Assembly: GCA_965368585.1 (NCBI GenBank)
Contig: CBDUNM010000192.1
Coordinates: 1-9,026, forward strand
Length of the DNA: 9,026 nucleotides
Source: JARRQB01 sp965368585
GTDB taxonomy: Bacteria; Pseudomonadota; Gammaproteobacteria; Chromatiales; Chromatiaceae
Direction: 5' to 3'
This document shows positions 1-5,904 of this stretch, in pieces. Positions within the stretch are counted from its first letter, which is position 1, and each line of letters opens with the position of its first letter. The position numbers and the translations under genes were made by a program. The notes below the pieces were generated by a model. The model saw only the letters and a list, made by a program, of their open reading frames with translations. It was not told the DNA's origin and searched no databases.

Positions 1-677
1 GCGTCGAGCTGCGTGAACTCGCTCAGGGTGCCGTCAGTGACCGCGACGTCCTCGAACGTGAATCCGGTCACCGCTTCGCTGAACTGAAAGGTCAGCAGCG
101 CCGTCTCGTCCGCGGCGAGCGCGGCGTCGTCGGTTGAAATGGCGAGCGACGGCCCCGAAGGAACCGGATTCACCGGCAGCCCTTCGATCAACCTACCACC
201 GGGCTCAGCGAAATCGTCGCGAAAATCGGCGCCAAAGCCTCCCGTCTCATAGCCCGCTTCCACCACACCGACCCGCCCGGTACGATCTACGCGCACCGCT
301 TCCTGGATTGAATCGCTCGCTTCGTTCCCGGCCGCAGGCGGTTCGGCGATATCAACGGGATCCCCGCCGGCGGCGATCGCCGCCTGAATCGCAGCGGATT
401 CCGCGACCGCCTGTTCGCGCAACGCATCGACATCGCGCCCATAGACCTCTTCGTCCAACAGGGCCTCACTGGTTCGGCCGAGATCAATGCGCCGCCCGTC
501 GCCGAAGTCTACGACCAGCGTACTGGCACCGGCCGTACGCAGCATTTCGTTCGGATACACCTGATCTCCAACCACCAGTGCGCGTTCGACGCCACCGACG
601 CTGACCGCGAAAGCTCGACCGGTCAGCGAGGTGACAACACCGATCGGCTGATTTAAAGACTCTGGGGGCTCGTTCAT
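1..677 (-). CDS. LapA-like giant adhesin, N-terminal fragment (retention module, LapG-type site, start of Ig-like repeats)
   Basis: This is the first 225 codons of a gene that runs off the left edge with no stop codon. The ATG at 677-675 has an AGGAG ribosome-binding site seven bases upstream. Residues 10-72 resemble the retention module of LapA-type adhesins: a VVTSLTGRAFAV strand, ERALVVGDQVYPNE, then VVDFGDGRRIDLGR. A helical stretch (about 82-104, with AIQAAIAAGGDP) leads to PAAG at 114-117, a match to the di-alanine site cut by the periplasmic protease LapG. After it comes VRVDRTGRVGVVEAGYETGGF (split at 128-147), a usual linker in these proteins. From about residue 176 a bacterial Ig-like domain begins (FQFSEAVTGFTFEDVAVTDG). 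In the family this module parks the protein in the outer-membrane channel, so the repeats hold the cell to surfaces until LapG cuts. The transporter genes upstream on the same strand fit. Full length and C-terminal secretion signal are not visible; giant size is inferred. Confidence 0.88.
   Translation of the reverse strand, partial: MNEPPESLNQPIGVVTSLTGRAFAVSVGGVERALVVGDQVYPNEMLRTAGASTLVVDFGDGRRIDLGRTSEALLDEEVYGRDVDALREQAVAESAAIQAAIAAGGDPVDIAEPPAAGNEASDSIQEAVRVDRTGRVGVVEAGYETGGFGADFRDDFAEPGGRLIEGLPVNPVPSGPSLAISTDDAALAADETALLTFQFSEAVTGFTFEDVAVTDGTLSEFTQLD
327..338 (-). other. Predicted LapG-type cleavage site (PAAG) in the adhesin
   Basis: The codons give Pro-Ala-Ala-Gly at residues 114-117 of the adhesin, so the expected cut is between Ala115 and Ala116. 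In Pseudomonas fluorescens LapA the cut is between the two alanines of a TAAG motif near residue 108, a very similar distance from the start. An IAAG at residues 101-104 is a less likely alternative because it lies inside the predicted helix. The LapG-like protease that would cut here is not in this window. Confidence 0.7.
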
Positions 678-745
678 CAGTAGCTCCTATACGCACGCGC
701 GACGGACGATCGGTAACGGGGATAAAACCATACTCAATGTGGCTC

Positions 746-763
746 AGCCTCCCGCACGGGGCT
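746..763 (-). other. Hairpin in the regulator-adhesin intergenic gap
   Basis: The 100-base gap between the regulator stop codon and the adhesin start holds one clear fold. Read on the minus strand, AGCCCC pairs with GGAGGCT across a five-base loop, with one bulged A. No run of T follows in the direction of transcription, so it does not look like a full intrinsic terminator. It could slow or partly stop read-through, or protect mRNA ends between transporter and adhesin messages. I could not assign a good promoter to the rest of the gap. Confidence 0.35.
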
Positions 764-777
764 ATTGAACCTTGGTA

Positions 778-1410
778 CTACGCCGACGCCAGTGGCGCTA
801 CCCCAACCTGACTGACCGCCAAGGCGAGTTGGACGCGATTCGTGGCGTGCGTTTTGCGGAAAATGGCATTCAGATGGGCCTTCACCGTGCGTACCGTCAG
901 TCCAAGATCAAAAGCGATGGCCTTGTTACTCAAGCCATCGGCGACCTTTTTGGCCACTTCCAGTTCACGCGGCGTGAGCGCGCTCAGGTCGACGGGCCGG
1001 TCGGGCGCCGCGACCGGGCGGCTCAGCGCCTGTTGCAGCAGATGGTCGGTCACCTTGCGACCGGCCCAGATCTCCCCGCACAATACCGCGGTCACCGCGG
1101 CGGCCAGGGCCTCGGGCGACATCTGTCGATTGCAGTACGCCTTGCAGCCAAGCGCCAGCACGCGCAGCCCGTCCGCTGCATTCGGCACTGGCGCCATCGC
1201 CATGAATTCGAGCGCAGGATTGCGGCGCACCAGCGCCTCAAGACTCGATGGCGAACTCGCGCAGCTGGCGAAATCCAGCAGGCACAAGCCGCTCTGATGC
1301 GTGCACAGTGTTGCCGGATCGGTCATCGCGATCTCGTGGCCCATGTCGGCCAACAACGACGCCCAGCGCTCACGCAGAATTTGGTCCTGACTGGCGACAA
1401 AGACGATCAT
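778..1410 (-). CDS. LuxR/FixJ-type response regulator with degenerate receiver domain
   Basis: A 210-residue DNA-binding regulator. The C-terminal part (about 142-199) is a clear LuxR/GerE helix-turn-helix: LTPRELEV, then ADGLSNKAIAFDLGLTVRTV, then KAHLNAIFRKTHATNR. The N-terminal part (1 to about 120) has receiver-like layout, with an Asp at residue 46 (CLLDF) where the phosphate acceptor would be. The acidic pair near the N-terminus is replaced by Ser-Gln (VASQDQ), and the conserved lysine after the fifth strand by Arg (GCKAYCNRQMSP). Phosphorylation control is therefore doubtful. Its ATG at 1410-1408 overlaps the stop codon of the membrane-fusion gene (TGATG), which points to translational coupling. 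A TTG one codon earlier is a possible alternative start. Its place between transporter and adhesin suggests it controls this locus; that is inference. No histidine kinase is present nearby. Confidence 0.88.
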   Translation of the reverse strand: MIVFVASQDQILRERWASLLADMGHEIAMTDPATLCTHQSGLCLLDFASCASSPSSLEALVRRNPALEFMAMAPVPNAADGLRVLALGCKAYCNRQMSPEALAAAVTAVLCGEIWAGRKVTDHLLQQALSRPVAAPDRPVDLSALTPRELEVAKKVADGLSNKAIAFDLGLTVRTVKAHLNAIFRKTHATNRVQLALAVSQVGVAPLASA

Positions 1411-2762
1411 CAAGGCTCACGCAGCGCGCTGGCCTGTGCGCGCAGCAGGGGTTTCAGCAGATAGTCCAACACGCTTTTTTTTCCCACCAGAATATCCACT
1501 TCGGCCGTCATGCCGGGAATGATCGCGTGCGACCGACCCGCTCTGATCAATGCCGGCCGTTCGGTGCGCACGCGCACCTGATAATAAGGCTCTTCGCCCT
1601 CCTCGACGAACGTATCGGCGCTGATTTGCTCCAGGCGCGCCGCTAATCCACCGTAGATGGCGAAGTCATAGGCGGTCAATTTGACCGTTGCCGGCAGTCC
1701 GGGCCGCAGGAATGCGATGTCCTTCGGCTTGAGTTTCGCTTCGACCACGAGACTGTCTTCCAGCGGAACGAGTTCCACCAGGTCCATGCCCGGCTGCACC
1801 ACGCCGCCGACGGTATTGACCAGCAGTTTTTTGACCACACCGCGTATCGGCGCACGCACCTGGGTGCGCACCACCCGGTCTTCGAGCGCGACGTTGCCCG
1901 CTGCCATCGCGTTCAACTCGGCCACCACTTCGCTGTACTCGGCACGCGCTTCCTGGCGAAAACCCAGCTCCAGCTCGCGCATACGCTGCTGCACTTCGGC
2001 CAGTTCGGCCTCCAGCCGGGGCACCGTCAGCCTGGCTTGCGCCAGATCGCCCCGCAGTTCGTTGACCTCGCGCTCGAGCCGCAGAATCTCCACGTCCGAC
2101 ACCGCTCCCTGGTCGCGCAGAGGACGGGTCAGCTTGAGCTCCTTTTCCGCAAGTTTCAGACTGCGGCCGACGTGCTTCTGCTTCGACAACCATTCGTCTA
2201 TCGCCCGCCGTTTCTGCGCAACCTGCTCGGCCAACACCTGTTTTCCGGCCGCCAGCTGACTGCGGCGCTGCGCATGCAGTTGCCGCTCGTCGTGCGCCAC
2301 GTTCGGCAAGGCCTCGCCGATCTCGGCGGGCAGTTCAGGCAGTTCCTCCTGACCTTCGGCTTCGGCCTTGAGGCGCACCGATTTGGCGAGCAGACCCAGT
2401 TCGCGTGCGCGGCTTTCGCGCAACGAGGCATCGAAACGGGTATCGTCGATATGCAACAGGACCTGACCCTGCTCGACAGTGTCACCCTCCGCGACGTCGA
2501 TGGCCTCGACGATTCCGCCCTCCAGATTCTGCACCACCTGTACCTGCGAGGAGGGGATCACCCTGCCGCTCCCCCTGACCACCTCGTCCAGTACGGCGAA
2601 ATTCGCCCACACCAGAAAGGCCAGGCAAAACAACACAATCAGCCAGACTATCATGCGCCCGCCCTGCACCGACTGAGCGCGGATGGCCGCGCCGGCGTCG
2701 GTGGCAAAATCCATGCCCAGTTCATCCCGTTCGATCTTGACCTTCAGGTTCGTCGCCCCCAA
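1410..2762 (-). CDS. lapC: HlyD-family type I secretion membrane-fusion protein (LapC-like)
   Basis: The periplasmic adaptor that bridges the inner-membrane ABC transporter and a TolC-like outer-membrane channel. It has a short cytoplasmic tail, one membrane segment at about 37-58 (MIVWLIVLFCLAFLVWANFAVL, shown in split form: MIVWLIVLFC then LAFLVWANF), and a first lipoyl-like half at about 64-107 with VVQNLEGGIV. A long charged coiled-coil hairpin runs from about 110 to 295. The second lipoyl half and beta-barrel begin at about 300 (RAPIRGVVKKL). The family ending, GMTAEVDILVGKKSVLDYLLKPLL, spans 417-440 (quoted pieces: GMTAEVDILVG, VLDYLLKP). At 450 residues it is of usual length. The chosen start is TTG at 2762, five bases after the transporter stop, without a strong ribosome-binding site. 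The ATG at 2714, giving MDFATD and 434 residues, is a real alternative. Tight spacing on both sides indicates one operon. Confidence 0.93.
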   Translation of the reverse strand: MGATNLKVKIERDELGMDFATDAGAAIRAQSVQGGRMIVWLIVLFCLAFLVWANFAVLDEVVRGSGRVIPSSQVQVVQNLEGGIVEAIDVAEGDTVEQGQVLLHIDDTRFDASLRESRARELGLLAKSVRLKAEAEGQEELPELPAEIGEALPNVAHDERQLHAQRRSQLAAGKQVLAEQVAQKRRAIDEWLSKQKHVGRSLKLAEKELKLTRPLRDQGAVSDVEILRLEREVNELRGDLAQARLTVPRLEAELAEVQQRMRELELGFRQEARAEYSEVVAELNAMAAGNVALEDRVVRTQVRAPIRGVVKKLLVNTVGGVVQPGMDLVELVPLEDSLVVEAKLKPKDIAFLRPGLPATVKLTAYDFAIYGGLAARLEQISADTFVEEGEEPYYQVRVRTERPALIRAGRSHAIIPGMTAEVDILVGKKSVLDYLLKPLLRAQASALREP

Positions 2763-2767
2763 CCGAG

Positions 2768-4924
2768 CTATCCGGATTGCCGGATGCGGCCGGCACGCAA
2801 AGCGTCCAGCACCTGTGTCTTGGGGCCGTCGGCAACGACCTTGCCTTGGTCCAGGACAATGACGCGCTCGACCAGATCCAGCAGCGGCGCGCGATGCGTA
2901 ATCAACACCAGCGTCTTGTCCTGAATGACCTCCGACAAACGCTGCTTGACGCGTTCCTCCGAACGGTTGTCCATCGCCCCGGTGGGCTCGTCCAGCAAGA
3001 ACAGCGGCGGATTCAGCACCAGGGTCCGCGCCAATGCGACCGCCTGGCGCTGCCCGCCGGATAGAAAACAGCCGTGTTCGCCGACGGGCATATCGAAACC
3101 CTGCGGATGGCGGTTCACGAAATCGGCGACGCCGGAGATCTCCGCGGCACGAACGATCGCCGCGTCGTCGGCATGCGGCACGCCCATCGCAAGGTTCTCC
3201 CGGACGCTGCCGAACAACAACTGCCCGTCCTGCGACACATAGCCAATATTGCGCCGCAGGTCCCCGGGGTCGATCTGCCGGATATCGACGCCGTCGACGA
3301 GGACCGCGCCTGTCTGGGCCTGGTACAGCCGGACGATCAGGCGGTTGATGGTGGTCTTACCCGAACCGATGCGGCCGATAATGGCCACGCGTTCACCGCT
3401 TGCGATCTTGAAGCTGACTTGATCGAGCGCGACCGCCGCCTGTTCGGGATACGCAAAGGTCACCCGGTCGAAATCGACATTTCCCTCCAGTTCGGGGCGT
3501 GTGAGGAAGGTCTTACCCCGCGGTCGCTCGACTGGCAGACGCATGATTTCGGCAAGCGTCTGCAGCGCGGCGCTGGATTGATTGAAGCGCGCCAACAGGC
3601 CGGCCACCTGCGCCAATGGCGCCATTGACCGGCCGCTGAGTATGACGGCCGCGATCAATGCACCCAATGACAATTCGCCATTTTTGATCGCGTAAACGCC
3701 GGCGATGACCACGCCGACCAACACCAGCTGCTGCAAAAAGATCGCCAGGTTGGTTGCCGACAGCGTGAGTAAGCGCGTTTGCGCCCCCCAGCGGGCACCG
3801 TCCGCCACCGCGCCTTCGAGTTGGCGCTGCAGACGCCCCTCCAGCGTGAGCGTCTTGACCGCTTCGGCTTCCAGCAGCCCTTCGACCAGTGACGCGTTCT
3901 TTTGCGCCGCGGCGCGCATACCGTTCTCGGCCGAGCGACGCAGGCGCGGTTGAATCAGTAAACCATAACCGATCAGGATCGGAATAGCGGTCAAAGGCAC
4001 CCATACCAACGAGCCGGCCAGCAGCCAGACGGCGAGCAGGAAAATCACCACGAAAGGCAGATCGACGAAAGCCGTCAGGGTCAAGGAGGCGAAGAAGTCG
4101 CGAATTCCCTCGAACTCGCGCAGATTGTTGGCAAATGCGCCCGTTGAGACCGGCCGGGATTCCATGCGCAACCCCAACACCTGCGCGTAGATGCGCGCCG
4201 ATACCTCGAGGTCGGTTTTGCGGCCCGCCAGATCGATGAAATAACCGCGCAGGCCCCGCAACAGAAAGTCAAAGCAGAACACGGTCAATGCACCGGCGGC
4301 CAGCACCCACAGGGTCTCCAGCGCCTGATTGGGCACCACACGGTCGTAGACGTTCATGATGAACAACGGCGACACCAGCGCGAACAGATTGATCAGGGCA
4401 GACGCGACAAGAACATCGCGATATATGCGCCAGGAGGCGAAAACCGGTTGCCAAAACCAATTGCCCTGCGGCGCCACGGACGGCTCTGGCGTACGTGCAT
4501 CGTATCGGTGGCGCAAGCTGACGAGAATGGCATATCCGCTATAGTCGGCACCCAGGTCGCGCGCGGATATCTGCTGCTCGCCATCGGGGTTGTCGGGCGT
4601 CTGGACGCGCGCCTGCCGCGCATGCAGCGGTTTCAGCAACACACACGCGCGCCCCTTCGCCAACAGTAGGACCGCGGGCGTATGCAGCGCACTGAATGCC
4701 GCCAAAGGACGCTTGACGACTCGTGCTGCGAGCCCGATCCTGCGCGCCGCCCGGTTGAACAGTTGCGGTGTGAGAACGCCCTCGACCAGCGGCAAACCGG
4801 CGGTCAGCGTATTGGCCGACGCGGCAATGCCGTGTCGCCGCGCCAGCAGCAGCAGGCATCCAAGCAGCGGGTCCTGCTCGCCGGCCATGGCAGGTACAGC
4901 GTTATCACCAGCGACCGCAGTCAA
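2768..4924 (-). CDS. lapB: Type I secretion ABC permease/ATPase with C39-like domain (LapB-like)
   Basis: The inner-membrane energy source of a type I secretion system, 718 residues. Residues about 17-135 form a C39-like domain without catalytic residues: Pro19 stands where the peptidase Cys would be, and the histidine motif is replaced by GRACVLL. This is typical of exporters of large RTX or Lap adhesins, where the domain binds substrate rather than cutting it. Membrane segments lie at about 168-225, 280-325 and 385-435. The ATPase has Walker A GRIGSGKT (517-524), Q-loop Gln565, signature LSGGQ (621-625), Walker B LFLLDE (641-646) and H-loop His677. The first possible start is TTG at 4924, directly after an in-frame TGA, with GAGG about ten bases upstream. 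ATG at 4888 would remove 12 residues. It leads the operon and should export the adhesin at the left edge together with the adaptor downstream. Confidence 0.94.
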   Translation of the reverse strand: MTAVAGDNAVPAMAGEQDPLLGCLLLLARRHGIAASANTLTAGLPLVEGVLTPQLFNRAARRIGLAARVVKRPLAAFSALHTPAVLLLAKGRACVLLKPLHARQARVQTPDNPDGEQQISARDLGADYSGYAILVSLRHRYDARTPEPSVAPQGNWFWQPVFASWRIYRDVLVASALINLFALVSPLFIMNVYDRVVPNQALETLWVLAAGALTVFCFDFLLRGLRGYFIDLAGRKTDLEVSARIYAQVLGLRMESRPVSTGAFANNLREFEGIRDFFASLTLTAFVDLPFVVIFLLAVWLLAGSLVWVPLTAIPILIGYGLLIQPRLRRSAENGMRAAAQKNASLVEGLLEAEAVKTLTLEGRLQRQLEGAVADGARWGAQTRLLTLSATNLAIFLQQLVLVGVVIAGVYAIKNGELSLGALIAAVILSGRSMAPLAQVAGLLARFNQSSAALQTLAEIMRLPVERPRGKTFLTRPELEGNVDFDRVTFAYPEQAAVALDQVSFKIASGERVAIIGRIGSGKTTINRLIVRLYQAQTGAVLVDGVDIRQIDPGDLRRNIGYVSQDGQLLFGSVRENLAMGVPHADDAAIVRAAEISGVADFVNRHPQGFDMPVGEHGCFLSGGQRQAVALARTLVLNPPLFLLDEPTGAMDNRSEERVKQRLSEVIQDKTLVLITHRAPLLDLVERVIVLDQGKVVADGPKTQVLDALRAGRIRQSG

Positions 4925-5004
4925 TCACCCGAGTCCTCGGACTTTCCAGTCCAGTTGACACCATAGTCGATAAAGGTTGCCACGCACGGCCCGATAACCA
5001 AAAC

Positions 5005-5286
5005 ATGACCGAAGCGCCTTGCGAGACCCCTAGGCGAAAAGCCGAGGTACGAGACCGGGAAAACCGGGTCGTCGACCTCCGTGAGTGGCGGTCCAGACAC
5101 GGCCGGCTATCGGCCTCGCTGGAAGCTTCCCTAATTCAGTCCGACCTGGCGCAACAGCACCTCGATACCCAAAACACACTGGAGACACTGGTCGATTTAC
5201 TGGCCGGGCGCACGCGATGCGGGGCAGCCGTCGATACGACAGAGTGCCGGGATCGCGCCCCGCCCGAACCGGACCCGACCGATTAG
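5005..5286 (+). CDS. Small hypothetical protein, divergent from the secretion operon
   Basis: A 93-residue ORF that I do not recognise. It is hydrophilic, with no signal peptide, membrane segment or cysteine motif (three scattered Cys). The N-terminal third is rich in Arg and Glu (RRKAEVRDRENRVVDLREW). The middle (about 34-66) looks helical and could be a short coiled coil (SLEASLIQSDLAQQHL, then TLETLVDLLAG). The C-terminal 25 residues are Pro/Asp/Arg-rich and probably disordered. The ATG at 5005 lacks a visible ribosome-binding site, which lowers confidence. In favour: it fills the space between two real genes, it starts 80 bases from the divergent transporter start, and its TAG just overlaps the stop of the convergent DUF302 gene. 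It could be a partner or regulator of the secretion locus, or a chance ORF in GC-rich DNA. Confidence 0.45.
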   Translation: MTEAPCETPRRKAEVRDRENRVVDLREWRSRHGRLSASLEASLIQSDLAQQHLDTQNTLETLVDLLAGRTRCGAAVDTTECRDRAPPEPDPTD

Positions 5287-5738
5287 TTAAGCGCCGCTTC
5301 CTGCGCCATTTTTTCCAATGCCATCGACATCTTTTCGATGATCGGGTCGCGATCGGTCACGCCGTGACGTCCGGCCAGCCAGGCGGGATCGTTCCAACCT
5401 ATGTGCACCTGCCCCGCTTCGTCCCGCCACACCAGATACTTAACCGGCAGATCGATGCCCATTTGCTGCTTGCTCTGCATCAAGCCCGAACCCGCCTGCG
5501 GTTTGCCGAAAATAAGTAATTGCGTCGGGCGCAAGCGAATGTTGACGCGATCGGCCGCACGGCTGTGATCGATGCGTGCGAATACCCGAAACTCAGCCCG
5601 GCGCACGATCCGCTCGAGACTGTTCATGGTTTGCGCGACGTCGTGTTGGCTGACGATCGTTTTCAGCCCCTCACTGGCATTGGCCAACGAAACAAAGGCC
5701 GCTATTGCCAAACCGAGAATGATTTGCTTGATGTGCAC
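5283..5738 (-). CDS. Exported DUF302-domain protein
   Basis: A 151-residue protein with a signal peptide: positively charged start, hydrophobic core IILGLAIAAFVSLA, and predicted cleavage after ANA (residue 21). The mature part matches the DUF302 family: RIDHSRAADR (55-64), RPTQLLIFGKPQAG (70-83), LMQSKQQMGIDLPVKYLVW (split over 86-104), and NDPAWLAGRHG (116-126). DUF302 proteins are small, and their biochemical role is not settled. A periplasmic location is inferred from the signal peptide. The start codon is GTG at 5738-5736, with GAGGG about ten bases upstream; no nearer ATG would keep the signal peptide. The gene stands alone. The groEL terminator lies upstream and the stop codon overlaps that of the convergent small ORF. 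Confidence 0.85.
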   Translation of the reverse strand: MHIKQIILGLAIAAFVSLANASEGLKTIVSQHDVAQTMNSLERIVRRAEFRVFARIDHSRAADRVNIRLRPTQLLIFGKPQAGSGLMQSKQQMGIDLPVKYLVWRDEAGQVHIGWNDPAWLAGRHGVTDRDPIIEKMSMALEKMAQEAALN

Positions 5739-5788
5739 GGTCCGCTACCCTCTTCGGTGATTTTCGATTCTCAATGATAAACCATACG

Positions 5789-5826
5789 CGTCGGCTCGTT
5801 GCCCTGACGGGACACCGGTGCCGACG
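5789..5826. repeat. Inverted repeat upstream of the DUF302 gene
   Basis: CGTCGGC at 5789-5795 is perfectly complementary to GCCGACG at 5820-5826, with 24 bases between. It lies 51 bases upstream of the DUF302 start and past the groEL terminator. It could be an operator or mRNA fold near the DUF302 promoter, or a chance match in GC-rich DNA. No run of T follows on either strand, so it is not a good terminator. Confidence 0.3.
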
Positions 5827-5840
5827 GCTTACGACCATAC

Positions 5841-5870
5841 AAACAAAAAAAGCCCCGCCGAAGCGGGGCT
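5841..5870 (-). terminator. Intrinsic terminator of the groES-groEL operon
   Basis: On the minus strand AGCCCCGC and GCGGGGCT form a perfect eight-base-pair stem closed by a TTCG loop, a very stable tetraloop. A run of seven T follows directly. It sits 34 bases after the groEL stop codon and in the right direction. It also separates the chaperonin message from the DUF302 gene downstream on the same strand. Confidence 0.95.
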
Positions 5871-5904
5871 AGTTAGGCATTTCGGAACCGGGTCCGGGCG
5901 GGGC

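Noticed and set aside
134..604. 156-residue plus-strand ORF at the left edge
   Set aside because: It is very rich in Arg and Pro, and is a shadow of the minus-strand adhesin frame, which has clear family motifs.
772..1464. 230-residue plus-strand ORF
   Set aside because: It is antisense to the LuxR-type regulator, which has a clear helix-turn-helix; the plus-strand product is Arg/Gln/His-rich without a known motif.
2037..2924. 295-residue plus-strand ORF
   Set aside because: It is antisense to the membrane-fusion gene and the end of the transporter gene and has no recognisable domain; long chance frames are common in GC-rich DNA.
4955..4983. TTGACA at 4955-4960 as a -35 box for the small divergent ORF
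   Set aside because: The hexamer is perfect, but at 16-18 bases downstream there is only TGCCAC or similar, a very poor -10 box, so I do not call a promoter.
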